From: Agapanthus africanus
Taxonomy: Eukaryota; Streptophyta; Magnoliopsida; Asparagales; Amaryllidaceae
Direction of reading: 5' to 3'
Assembly (NCBI GenBank): GCA_030015575.1
Contig: CM057337.1
Coordinates: forward strand, 377,541,582-377,605,581
DNA: 64,000 nt
Under the pieces are notes generated by a model. The model did no database searches and was not told the origin of the DNA. It saw only the letters and a program-made list of their open reading frames with translations. Shown here piece after piece: positions 35,330 to 47,500 of this stretch. Made by a program: the position numbers and the translations under genes. Position 1 is the first letter of the stretch; the number at the start of each line of letters is the position of its first letter.

Positions 35330-38300
35330 AGGTGTGTATGTTATTGAAAACTGTCTTTCAATAAACTCTACTTCCTGGATATTGGATACCGGATCAGGAT
35401 CTCATATCTTTAATTCTTTGCAGGCGTTGAGATACCGTAGGGTTTTGAAGGCAGGTGACATGACCCTCAAAGTTGTAAACGGAGCTAGCATGGATACAAA
35501 GGCCGTGGGGGACTATCACTTGGGGTTGCCAGATGGACACGTTTTGGTTTTGCGTAATTGCTATTTTGTACCCAACGCAACTTGTAATATCATTTCTGTA
35601 TCTTTGACTTCTAAAGAAGGTTATGAATTTGCGTTTGTAAGTAATGTTGTAAACATTCACCTTAATCAAGTTCTGATGGGGTCAGGTACATTAAGCAATG
35701 GTATATACGTGTTAAACCAACCACATATTTTCAATGTCCAGAATACACACAAAAGAAAGTCTCCGGAAATAAATCAGACTTTCTTGTGGTATTGTAGACT
35801 GGGTCACATCAATGAGAGAAGGTTGACGAAGTTACATACAGAAGGATATTTGAGTCCGTTCGAATATCAATCGTATGCCACTTGTCAATCCTGCCTCAAA
35901 GGAAAGATGACAAAGACTCCGTTCACTGGACACGGAGTAAGAGCGAGCGAGCTCTTGGGACTCGTACACAGCGACGTGTGCGGTCCAATGTCTACACATG
36001 CGCGAAGTAGTTTTTCTTACTTCATTACTTTTACGGATGATTTTTCAAGATTCGAACATGTCTTCTTAATGAAACATAAGTCCGAAGCTTTTGGAAAATT
36101 CCAGGAATATAAGAATGAAGTAGAAAAACAAACCGGCAAAAGTATCAAGATCCTAAGATCGGATCGAGGTGGTGAATACTTGAGTGCCGAGTTCTTGGAC
36201 TATTTAAAAGAGAACGGAATTCTCTCTCAGCTTACTCCTCCATACACTCCGCAACATAACGGTGTATCAAAGAGACGGAACCGAACCCTATTGGATATGG
36301 TACGGTCCATGATGAGTAACGCTGAGTTACCGCGATCATTCTGAGGGTATGCGCTAGAATCAGCCGCATACCTTTTGAACCGAGTTCCCACTAAGACTGT
36401 GCCTACCACACCATATGAGTTATGGAGTGGGAAGAAACCCTATCTTCAATATCTGAAGATCTGGGGATGTCCAGCTTTTGTCAAAAAGCAGCATGCGGAC
36501 AAACTCGAGGCACGCTCGGTACTGTGCAAGTTTGTGGGATACCCAAAGAACACCAGGGGGTATCTTTTCTACCATGCAGAGGAACAAAAAGTCCTTGTTT
36601 CTCGTAATGCCCACTTTCTAGAACACCAGTTCTTGGAAAAGGAAATTAGTGGGAGCGCAGTAGAACTGGAAGAAATTTCAGAACCACAGACTATTACTGA
36701 AAGCTTAGTGGAACCAGAGGGTTCAAAAGAACAGGACATTCCTGCGCCGCTCTGCAGGAGTAGTAGGCAGTCTCATCCGCCCGAGAGATACTACGGTTTT
36801 CTCATAGATGGGGATAGAGTGGATTGCATTATAGATTATGATGAGCCTACTAGCTTCCAGCAGGCCGTTCAGAGCGTTGACTCGGTAAAATGGCTGGATG
36901 CAATGCGGACCGAAATGGAGTCCATGTACACCAACAAGGTATGGACGATGGACATTGCTCCAGACGGGGTAAAACCCGTAGGATGCAAGTGGATCTTCAA
37001 AAGGAAGATTGGTGTAGATGGACAGGTTGAGACCTATAAAGCTAGACTTATTGCAAAGGGTTTTCTTCAAAGACCAGGTTTGGACTATGACGAAACCTTT
37101 TCTCCAGTGGCTATGCTGAAATCCATTCGGATCCTTCTTGCCATTGCTGCCTTCCACGATTATGAGATCTGGCAGATGGACGTAAAGACCGCTTTTCTAA
37201 ATGGAAATTTAGAGGAGTGTGTCTATATGGACCAACCAGAGGGTTTCATTCAGAGTGGGAGCAGCTGAAAGGTGTGCAAGTTGCTTAAGTCCATCTATGG
37301 ACTAAAGCAGGCATCGCGGAGTTGGAACATCTGTTTTGATGAGACGGTCAAGGAATTTGGCTTTATCAAAAATCCAGATGAACCATGCATCTATAGTAGA
37401 TTTGTAGCGAGAACTGTAGTATTCCTCGTATTATACGTGGATGACATTCTCTTAATAGGAAATGACATTCCTATGCTATAATCTGTCAAGGGGTTCTTGT
37501 CACACAGGTTCTCCATGAAAGACCTGGGTGATGTCTCATACATCCTGGGGATCCGGATCCATCGTGATAGATCTAAGAGGATATTAGGACTTTCACAGTC
37601 CAGGTACATCGACACCATACTGAAGAGATTCAGTATGGAAAATTCCAAGCGCGGTAACCTACCGGCTTGTCACGGGATCACCCTCTCTAAAGAGATGTCT
37701 CCCAAGACTGATTTGGAGAGGGATCGCATGTCTATTATACCCTATGCTTCTGCGGTAGGCTCTATAATGTATGCGATATTGTGTACCAGACCGGATGTAG
37801 CTTATGCACTGAGTGTGGTAAGCCGGTATTAGTCAAACCGTGGGGAGAAACACTGGATAGCGGTAAAGAACATTCTCAAGTACCTGAGAAGGACTAAGGA
37901 GATGTTCTTGGTGTATGGCGGAAAAGACCTCCAGATCGAGGCCTTTACTGACTCCAGCTTCGAGAGTGACAAGGATGATTCCAAGTCCATGTCGGGTTTT
38001 GTCTTTACCCTCAATGGAGGGGCGGTGTGTTGGAAGAGTTCCAAACAGGAAACCGTTGCAGACTCGACGATGGAAGCGGAATACATCGCTGCATCTGATG
38101 CCGCAAAAGAAGCTGTCTGGATGAGGAAGTTCTTGAAAAAACTTCAGGTAGTTCCGTCCATTGTTGATCCAATACCTCTGTATTGCGACAACAACGGGGC
38201 TATAGCTTTAGCGAAGGAACCCAGGTCCCATCAGAGATCCAGACACATCTTGAGGCGGTATCACCTGATCAGGGAGATCGTGGATCGCCAGGAGATCGAG

Positions 38301-38420
38301 GTTCGGAGGGTTGCTTCAGAAGATAACACTGCAGATCCATTCACCAAGGCCTTGCCCCAGACTCAGTTCAAGCGGCTGATCGAGATGATAGGTCATCGAT
38401 ACGCCAGTACATGGCCTTAG
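35330..38420 (+). pseudogene. Copia pol region of element C: protease, integrase, RT, RNase H
   Basis: Order: protease DTGSGS near 35386; GAG-pre-integrase CRLGHI near 35798; integrase zinc site CQSCLKGK near 35887; core with VHSDVCGP near 35965 and SDRGGEY near 36160; ERYYG linker near 36785; RT with GFLQRPGLDYDETFSP near 37062, WQMDVKTAFLN near 37171 and YVDD near 37435; the RDRSKRILGLSQSRYIDTIL stretch near 37566; RNase H with [16 protein letters not shown] near 38046 and YCDNNGAIALAKE near 38181. The wording fits the Angela/Tork side of Copia. It is broken in several places and carries no host cargo. Confidence 0.88.
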
Positions 38421-38434
38421 TGCAAGTGGGAGAT
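38421..38434 (+). other. Polypurine tract of element C
   Basis: TGCAAGTGGGAGAT directly before the 3' LTR. It is identical in A (59256-59269) and, on the minus strand, near-identical in B, F and G, and marks the plus-strand primer. Confidence 0.9.
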
Positions 38435-40559
38435 TGTTAGTGTATATGCCCTAGAGGCCATTACTGTATCATACTAGTTTGTATATTACTTAATGGAAGC
38501 TTGGGATACTCACCTTGTATATACAATCTTGCTCAAAATAGTAGTATGCTACTTGGTTTGTTTCTACTTCACTGTGTACATGTGTTTATTTTATTATATC
38601 ACCTATACGTATTAGTGGAGCCCTTAGGATCTTTGCTTGATTACCAGCGTTGTGATGGCAGTCACACTAGTGGGGGCTGGGTAATCTATAAGCACATCCT
38701 TAAGCAGGTCCCTAGTCGCAGGACTATCGAGACAGGGCATCGATACTCCGGAGTAGACTAGCGCATGCGCTTCTCATCCCAGTGTGGGAGATGGTCTGTC
38801 CCACAGCCATCGGTACGTCGTACTGGAGATAGTATGCGGGTGCTCGTTAGGTTACGAGTACACTGGACAGGACTCGTCGGGAACTGACCGGTTGGTATTA
38901 TACCTATCATCAGTTATCAGTTCCCAGGTGACATGAGTACAGCTTAGTCCGCTGACTTGATACTGTCACTTCGTCTCGAGTGTGTTCCCAGTGTACTTTG
39001 ATTACTACCCTACCACGGCTCAAAGGAGTCGTGCAAACAGGTAGTAGTTGGGTGCAGTCCCGAAGCACTTGGAGGCAGTGACGGTTAGACAGGATTCGTC
39101 TCACCCGGTATTGGGGGTTGACATCGCGCTGTGTCTAGGAGAGCCATTACACGAGTAGTCCCTGGCCAGGGCAAGCGAGATATACTGGTAGGCTTCCAGT
39201 GTTATCTCAGGGTGTATTGGGCTTCACTCCGACATGACTTGTACCGCTATTAGGTGACTGACGTTTACCGCCCCCTAGGCACAACATGCGATGTATCAGA
39301 CGAACAGACCGGACTGTACGGAGATTGTCACAGTCAGACTCAGTAGGAGTTCAGATGGGTTTTCCCCTCGTCAGTCTTCTTGTCGGCATCTACCTGGGGA
39401 CCGTTACGCACAGCTAGTGCCGCTTGCGGTCTGTGGTTAAACCCACTGCCAGCGTAGTGTCGAGTCTTTAGAGTCCCACACAGAAAGCTATTCGCCTTTA
39501 GGCAAAAGAGTAGAGGTCGCATGGTTTTGCGACAGGGTCCGGTCACATCCGTGCACTTATGCACGTACAGTGTCCGGACAGTTAACACTAGCGGGCTTTG
39601 GTTTAAGCAAGATCCTAGTGTACGTTTTGGGATTGGTTTTATCCAGTTTGTATTCGTGTTCCTCGGAACGCGGATGCGGGTGTGTATGCACAGTTGACGG
39701 AGAGACAGAGGCAGAGAATTCTCATTAGGGTTGTTGACCGTTGACTGTTGACTATTGACTTTTTGCTCAACCCTAATGAGAATATGATATGTAATTAACA
39801 ATAATATTAATTAAGTATTGTGGTGACATGGTTGTTGAGGGGTTGACTTTGTTGACTTGTTGACTTTGTTGACCGGTTGACTAGGTTGGACTAGTTGACC
39901 ATCATGATGACAATGGCTATCATTTCATGGCAAAGACTTTTTACTTGCTTGTTCTCTTGTGCAATATGAGTGCATGAAATGATATAGCCATTTTGACGTG
40001 AACCATTTACACAATACTTGATTACTATTTTTGTGATGATGGTTTTGGATTATGAGAGCCAAGTGAGAAAAGTCTTGCTCATTCTATGATTTTCATTCTC
40101 TCTCTTGTGTTCTTGAGCTCTCATCTCCTTCCTCTTGCTCTCCCTCTCTTTAGTCTATGGTTCACTTGTCTCATGTGTTGAGAACCAAGAACCATAGAGA
40201 AAATCCCAACACACTCTCCTCTACTCAATCTAGTTCACAAGGTTTAGCAAACCGAGTGAACTAGTTTCTTCAAAGACCGAAGAAGAAGCCAAAGGTAGAA
40301 GCTTTCAGGTGGATCGATCTTCGGCGCAAGGAGACGACGGGGTGAAGCCAATCCGGACAACCATCGAGGCTTGAAGACGAAGGAGTTCAAGAAAGAAAGG
40401 TATAACCCCCTAACCGAGTAGTTAACAACTCCTAGTTAGGTTGTTAGTTAGATGTTTAACCAAGATCCGGTTTTGAGTCCATGTTACCGCCTCTAGAAAA
40501 CTGTTTTTCACCAAATTCCGCATGCCCGAAAGTACCGGGAGAGGTAGCATGGACTTACA
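38435..40559 (+). repeat. 3' LTR of element C
   Basis: 2125 bp, TGTTAGTGTATATGCCCTAG to GACTTACA, followed by TSD copy CAAAC. About 98.5% identical to the 5' LTR by eye. Confidence 0.93.
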
Positions 40560-40564
40560 CAAAC

Positions 40565-41709
40565 AGCTTAGGGGATTTCCTCAAATATCACCAATTACAA
40601 CGAATCCCGATATAATGAGGATGATCACCTAATTCCCAATAACTTACTCCCACTCATCATCTGTAAAACCATACAGATGTGAGAATCAAACCTGGTAAAT
40701 ACATACCCTGGAGTAAGTATCTAATCGGGAAATCTGTTTTTCTTTTAATAGTACACAGTGAAACTGAAACATTAAAATGTTTCGATGGGGTATCCTGGTA
40801 TTCCTAGTAATGCCTTTTCCATTATCCAGATTCACAACTGTAACCGTATAATTCTATGCCACTTCTCCAAATCCCTTTAAATGTCTTTAGTCATTACCTT
40901 CTGCACACCCCTTTAGGCCAAATGGTTTTCTTCCTTCCCTACCGTTCGGCACCAGCCTATGGTTTGGAAGAAGACTATCCAATATGCATAATGGGTGTAC
41001 TGTCCTAATCCTAGGAACACTCGCAATGCGAGAGAAGGTGAAGATAAAAGACAACCGAATGAACCTTATTCCTATTTCTCCTAAACCAGGATCCATCCCC
41101 GAACTGGAACAAGTTCCTTTCGAGTTCGTATATAACCATACGATGGATTATCCAATAAACTTGGGATCTTCGTAGTGATACGGAGTGTCCCGGAGAAATA
41201 CAAAGGTGATTTAGGATTGGCGAAGAAATACTTGGTTTGGTCGTGAATAGCAGTCGCAATTTACTTTGCACTCTTACTAATCCCTTTCTTTGTCTTAACT
41301 TAATACCTTCTGTACACCGTTTAGGCTAATTGGTTTTCTTCATTCTCCACCGTTCGGCACCAGCCTAAGGTTTGGAAGAAGACTATCCAATTTGCGTAAT
41401 AGGTGTACTATCTCCTAAACCAAGGAGTACTCGCAAAGAGAGAAGGTGAAAGGAAAAGACAACTGAATAGACCTATTCGTTTTCTCCAGAACCGGAAACC
41501 ATCCTCGAATTCCTTCGAGTTCGTATATAACCATACGATGGTTTTGTCCAATGGAAGTGGACGTTCGTAGTAATACGGGGTGTTCTGGAGAAAAGGGTAA
41601 AAGTTGGATTGGCAAAGAGGTCTGCAACTCTGACAATCCAAAAGCCAGTGTTAAGAAGGTTCGGTCAACTTGGTCACTGAGTCATAGTCTAGGGTTGGGT
41701 CAATGGTCG
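40565..41709 (-). other. F region between pol remnants and leader, with 400-bp tandem doublet
   Basis: This is where gag would be expected on the minus strand, but no Gag signal is present. Instead a unit of about 330 bp at 40890-41226 recurs at about 41298-41618 (offset about 395-408). Shared words include ACCGTTCGGCACCAGCCTA, TTGGAAGAAGACTATCCAAT and CGAGTTCGTATATAACCATA. The copies differ by perhaps a quarter, so the doublet is old. Short minus ORFs here follow the repeat and resemble no known family. Confidence 0.6.
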
Positions 41710-43994
41710 CTGCCAAAGAGAGAGAGAAAAGAAACACTCGGCGTGCACTCTAACCTAGATCAGAATTGTTATCACTTTATCTAATCTGGAAACCTCCCAC
41801 TGTAACGTCAAATTCTTCTCCAAACCTGAAAGAAGAATTAGCCGGGATCACCCGAGGAGTAAACCAACTCATCAGTGGGAATCGGGATCCAACTCTCATC
41901 GCATGATAATGTGATGGAATCCGCTCACGTTATCACACTCCAGAAGGTATGCGCATATCTGGCAAGTTTCAGTTTCTCTTGAAACTCCCGATGTGTGTTT
42001 TTACCCCTAGGACCCAAGTGACCTTGACTGAGCCAACATATCAAAGGATCCTAGTCAAGTTCAACCCGTCATTATCTTGATTGCATTAGACCCACCCGCA
42101 CGAGTCCTTGACTGAGCCAAAATGACCGTACGACTGTCCTAACCAATCACATATCCATAAGACAGAAAAGCATTACAGAGCTACCGTACACTACGCCTCG
42201 GCTGAGCACGACATACGTAGCATGAATACTAAGCAATACCAATCTGAAATGGCGGAGGGCTACGGCTAGTTTTTGGCGAAAAACCTTTAACGTAATGAAC
42301 TTGATATCGTTGAAGGAACTGGATAACTTTTTATAAAATTATAGTGACGAAAACCTTTGCTAAAGAGGTCACTCCCGGTGAAGGGATCTCGGCTCTTCCC
42401 CGTAGAATGTGGTGCAGGATATTCCAACTGAATACCACGATGCAAAGCAAAAGTAATCGGCTATAGTGAAGTTCTTTCCCTGACGCAAGCTTCTGTCCAA
42501 GGGGTCACTCTCGGTGAAGGGATCTCGGCCCTTGCCTCATCGACTGAGGAGCAGGATATTCCAACTGAATACCACGATGCAAAACAAAAGTGAACGTCCT
42601 TGCAATAAAAGCTTTTTGAAAAATGTTCCAACAACATCAGAATAGGTTTATTTATCTTGCATTGATCCGAATCAACGCAGTCCCATCAATTGATCACACC
42701 ACAAAGAACGAAAATAATGACGTACGTATATGCCATCCGCATTCGCCACTGGGTCCCGTCATCACCCGTTAGGTTAGCTAACTAACGACAGAGCGGGGAC
42801 TGGACTAGCGCGGATGCGAAACATATACATCATCTACTAGTATATATATAATATATAATTTTCGCTCAAGGCGTGATAAAATGCAACATCACAGAAATGT
42901 ACAGCATCACAGAACAATACAGATATTTGGGATCCCCGGGTTTCATAGAGCCGCTACTGAAACCCGACGTTCCCCTGGTCGTGTGGATAGCCTGTGCAAT
43001 GAAAAACCTAGACCCCTACGGGTGCGGCAAGTCACCCGCCAAAACCTGAAGCGAGGCAGCCCCCTTCAGCAACGTGAATGGACTACCCAGCACTTCACGG
43101 AATCCGGTAACTTGGGCACCCATACTTGGGCCAACCTGCACCCCCTACGAGTGCGGCGAACAGCCCGCCAAATCTAGAGTAAAGCCCCCTCCGTCTCAAT
43201 GCCATGAGATGCGGGCTCGTTGCCCTCTAGAACCCGGCTATCCGTGCACCCCTCCGCGGGGTAATCCTAGTACAGAAAGTAAAATATACATACAACGGGT
43301 ACATCGACCGCAACCTGGTCGTGCCCCAAAAGAATAATACAAACAGGCAGTGACGGCAGTCAACATGTCGGACGCTCGCCCCGCAATATCAAATGTACAT
43401 ATAAAACAAAACTGTACTAACATTGCATCCAGGCTATCCCCACGACTGATCCGCAACAACACAGCACAACACAGAACCTCAACGTGAATGTCACGTTCGC
43501 AAATCCGTCTAAAAGGGCTATAGCAGATAGACTGGATTTACCGATCGAGTGACATTCACAGTCGCAGATATAATGTAAATACTGTGAACTAATGTGTTTA
43601 AAACATCCGATCGATCAAAATTTTACCAAGTGGGCCCCAAGCATTACTGTAGCACATAAAGAAATCTGGGCCTAAAAATAATATTCCAGAAACCCTATTT
43701 TCTAGTGTAAAACAATCTGGAAAAATTTGGTGCAGTGAGGAGCCTAAGTGGCGGCGGAACCGTGGCCCAAGCATGGCTTTGGCCGCAGTTCCACGGTGGG
43801 ATGATGGATTCAGGCGACCAAATTTTACCAGAATTCTTATACTACCCTGCACATCATTCTGAAACTACCTGAAAAATTTTTAGAGCCCAAAAAATTTCGA
43901 CAGAAACTGATATACATGAAAATGCGGTTTTGGGATTTTTGTTCGATCGAAGCTTTAAACATACTAGTACAAGCAAGACTAGGTTAATGGCATG
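41710..43994 (-). other. Untranslated leader of element F
   Basis: Minus-strand leader of about 2.3 kb. From the primer site inward: GC-rich stem-loop (43752-43796, partly decayed), CGTTAG/CTAACG hairpin region near 42765-42790, diverged doublet (42356-42590), four-hairpin cassette (about 42010-42294), and an acceptor-like CAGCGACCA preceded by pyrimidines (41705-41725). The ORFs at 42881-43337 (+) oppose the element and look like chance. Confidence 0.7.
42010..42294 (-). other. Four-hairpin cassette of F, partly decayed
   Basis: Hairpin 0 (42261-42294) keeps GGTTTTT/AAAAACT inside TACG/CGTA. The apical motif TTGGCTCAGTCAAGG occurs in hairpins 3 and 2 (near 42022 and 42105), with a diverged form near 42195 whose CTACG/CGTAG outer stem is intact. 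The spacing matches A, B and C. Confidence 0.6.
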
Positions 43995-44006
43995 GCTCTG
44001 ATACCA
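43995..44006 (-). other. Primer-binding site of element F (tRNA-iMet)
   Basis: The minus strand reads TGGTATCAGAGC directly after the LTR end. A perfect match. Confidence 0.9.
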
Positions 44007-44283
44007 TGTTGCGCCACGGTAGCGCCCCGGCCGTCTATCCGACGCCAAAATGCGGAATTAAAATTTTTTTCTTAACTTTAACCGGCGCTACCGCGGACAA
44101 TATACCCGGATCATGACCATTAACCCAATCCTAGCTAACAAGAGAAGGGAAGAGATATACCGAGCGATCCGTGTCCTTCGGCCTACGCCTCCACTCCGAT
44201 CTCCTCGCGGAATCTCCGGTCGTCGCCTCCTCATCGAAACTGGCACCACATCGCCGGGTTCTTTTACGGGCTCTCACCTCTGG
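44007..44283 (-). repeat. 5' LTR remnant of element F
   Basis: Matches 25865-26141 with about 11 differences, then passes directly into D's LTR minisatellite without a target duplication. The junction, with 44241 onward, is included in a 1300-bp tandem duplication. Confidence 0.85.
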
Positions 44284-44500
44284 GTCAGCCCACTCTCAAT
44301 ATATCGGGCATCCGTCAGTCCGGGTCAGCCCTCTCTCAATATATCAGGCATCCGTCAGTCCGGGTCAGCCCTCTCTCAATATATCGGGCATCCGTCAGTC
44401 CGGGTCAACCCTCTCTCAATATATCGAACATCCGTCAGTCTGGGTCAGCCCACTCTCAATATATCGGGCATCCGTCAGTCCGGGTCAGCCCTCTCTCAAA
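44282..44500. repeat. 40-bp minisatellite, first copy in D's right LTR
   Basis: A partial unit and five further units starting at 44303, 44343, 44383, 44423 and 44463. One unit reads ATCGAACATCC. It matches the array at 8401-8640. Confidence 0.93.
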
Positions 44501-47500
44501 ATCATAAATATCATAGAAACAACATATCTCAATGCGCAAATCAGAAAGCATGATGAATGTGACATATAAATTAAATGCAAGCAACAATATATCCTGCAGC
44601 ATGGAATAATAACAATATATCAATACACACAAGTAATGCTATGCAAATAGCATGAATATGTGGAATCAACTAATCGACGCAACAGTGAAGAATCTACCTC
44701 AATAACTATATCATGCAGCCTTGCCTTTTGAAATAAGACGAATCAGGGTTTTTGGTAAAATAAGGGGTACGGTGTTTTAAGAAAAGATGTGTCGTTTGAA
44801 AATATCCGTAGAATCCCTTTTTCCTATCCTTAAAATGTCCCCGATTCGTTAGTTTTGAAATATGTAGACTCGGGTCTAGTCTAACGCCTACTATGCGAAC
44901 TACGGACCCAACTATCAAGTCAATCGGGAGGGGTATGGAAACCACCTACATCTGAGTCGATATATATATAAAAACAATAGTCAATAATCCCGCCTCAATG
45001 GTATCACAAACGATATAACATCCTCGAGTCATGAGCGCGGATCTATCATCAATATAGGCTCGTACGGTAAATCGTCGTACGGCATCCCAATAGCGGGGTA
45101 CGGTCAATATCACATTATCTTATCACATATCAGGTATCACTATCATCATATCACATAATCTAGGGTACAGATCTAAGTCTAGTACAATCGATACCATCTA
45201 TATAAGTATGAATGCGGGGTAAAATACATGCCCAAAAGCCCGCTAAAGCATCCTGTCGTATCTCCCATACGAATCCTGTCATATCGCCGATCTCACGACC
45301 TCAAATCGAATCACATCGACTCAACCCACATCCCAAGCACTATCCATAATCCAGTATATGTACACATAGTCCCATACCCATGTGAACACATACAAACATA
45401 TATTCCCATATACACATGCGAAAGAAAGTATGTATGCAAGTGTGTGCGTGCGTGTGTATGGGTGCAACCCCTACTCTTAGGGTTTCGCACTACACTAAAC
45501 CAATCCATCTTATCATCAATAATCTCAGGAACATATAAACTGGCACCACATCGCCGGGTTCTTTTACGGGCTCTCACCTCTGGGTCAGCCCACTCTCAAT
45601 ATATCGGGCATCCGTCAGTCCGGGTCAGCCCTCTCTCAATATATCGGGCATCCGTCAGTCCGGGTCAGCCCTCTCTTAATATATCGGGCATCCGTCAGTC
45701 CGGGTCAACCCTCTCTCAATATATCGAACATCCGTCAGTCTGGGTCAGCCCACTCTCAATATATCGGGCATCCGTCAGTCCGGGTCAGCCCTCTCTCAAA
45801 ATCATAAATATCATAGAAACAACATATCTCAATGCGCAAATCAGAAAGCATGATGAATGTGACATATAAATTAAATGCAAGCAACAATATATCCTGCAGC
45901 ATGGAATAATAACAATATATCAATACACACAAGCAATGCTATGCAAATAGCATGAATATGCGGAATCAACTAATCGACGCAACAGTGAAGAATCTACCTC
46001 AATAACTATATCATGCAGCCTTGCCTTTTGAAATAAGACGAATCAGGATTTTTGGTAAAATAAGGGGTACGGTGTTTTAAGAAAAGATGTGTCGTTTGAA
46101 AATATCCGTAGAATCCCTTTTTCCTATCCTTAAAATGTCCCCGATTCGTTAGTTTTGAAATATGTATGACTCGGGTCTAGTCTAACGCCTACTATGCGAA
46201 CTACGGACCCAACTATCAAGTCAATCGGGAGGGGTATGGAAACCACCTACATCTGAGTCGATATATATATATAAACAATAGTCAATAATCCCGCCTCAAT
46301 GGTATCACAAACGATATAACATCCTCGAGTCATGAGCGCGGATCTATCATCAATATAGGCTCGTACGGTAAATCGTCGTACGGCATCCCAATAGCGGGGT
46401 ACGGTCAATATCACATTATCTTATCACATATCAGGTATCACTATCATCATATCACATAATCTAGGGTACAGATCTAAGTCTAGTACAATCGATACCATCT
46501 ATATAAGTATGAATGCGGGGTAAAATACATGCCCAAAAGCCCGCTAAAGCATCATGTCGTATCTCCCATACGAATCCTGTCATATCGCCGATCTCACGGC
46601 CTCAAATCGAATCACATCGACTCAACCCACATCCCAAGCACTATCCATAATCTAGTATATGTACACATAGTCCCATACCCATGTGAACACATACAAACAT
46701 ATATTCCCATATACACATGCGAAAGAAAGTATGTATGCAAGTGTGTGCGTGCGTGTGTATGGGTGCAACCCCTACTCTTAGGGTTTCGCACTACACTAAA
46801 CCAATCCATCTTATCATCAATAATCTCAGGAACATATAATAAATATATGTGTGTATACATATTCGTATACATCACCACGGACTGCGGGGGTGCTATACGC
46901 CATCCACCCGACTTCCCCCGTAGATATAATCTACTCACCTGGTTTTCGCTTGCCGAAATCGATGACGCCGCGTTTCTTCGTCTCGGAATCCTTGCGAGGG
47001 TACCTATAATAATAAACAGTCGCAATACGTATTAAAATCGAGGCCAAAAACCGATACAGCGCACAGTATGCTCATAAGTTGGAACCTATGGCCTAAATGT
47101 GCAAATCAATCAAACAATCCCTGTTGCCGATGTACGAACACCCGCAACCAAATACAAATCCAAATATCAAGAAAGTGCATTTTAAAATACGGAAAACATC
47201 GCCTAAAACACACTAAAATGCTCCCAGATTTTCCCCATGTGACAATTAGCCAAAACTGCATATAGGAGGGGTCTAATTTAGTGCAAAATGAGCCCTGGAA
47301 AAAAAATCAACCCATTCCCTTCTACTCTGGCCGCAAATTACGGCCAGAATGATTAAATCTGCGGTCTAGGGTTTCAATTAGGGGCTCGGGTCTTGGTGGT
47401 AGCTTCCTAGGTGCCTGCACGACTCACTGTCTGCTCAATTTTATTTTAGGGGTCTCGGGGTGATAGCAGATTCCTAAAACCTTCACAGATTTCACATTAT

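Larger units (their letters stand above)
30229..40559 (+). mobile_element. Copia element C (Angela/BARE-like), nearly whole structure, inserted in F
   Basis: Complete structure: LTRs 30229-32365 and 38435-40559, primer site 32367, leader about 2.1 kb, gag, pol, purine tract, and a perfect TSD CAAAC (30224-30228 and 40560-40564). It is the only element here with a recognisable gag. LTR copies differ at about 30 sites (about 1.5%). The reading frames are broken in roughly five places, so it is not coding-competent as it stands. Confidence 0.93.
25865..44283 (-). mobile_element. Copia element F, decayed, inserted in D's right LTR and interrupted by C
   Basis: Minus strand: 5' LTR remnant 44007-44283, primer site 43995-44006, leader, decayed pol, purine tract (27966-27980 complement), 3' LTR 25865-27965. 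It starts TGTTGGAGATAG with TGCCCTCAG following, a diverged Angela-like start. No TSD pair is visible because the right junction with D was rearranged. The two LTR copies overlap over only 277 bp, with about 11 differences. Coding capacity is gone (many breaks) and no gag is recognisable, yet it lies in D, so its last move is no older than D. It was probably moved in trans. Confidence 0.82.
44241..46840. repeat. 1300-bp tandem duplication spanning the F/D junction
   Basis: 44241-45540 recurs at 45541-46840 with an exact offset of 1300 over the first kilobase and very few differences. Each unit contains the last stretch of the F LTR remnant, one minisatellite array and about 1 kb of D LTR. At 45536-45541 the text jumps from D LTR back to the F LTR wording. 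After the second unit the D LTR continues normally. Confidence 0.93.
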
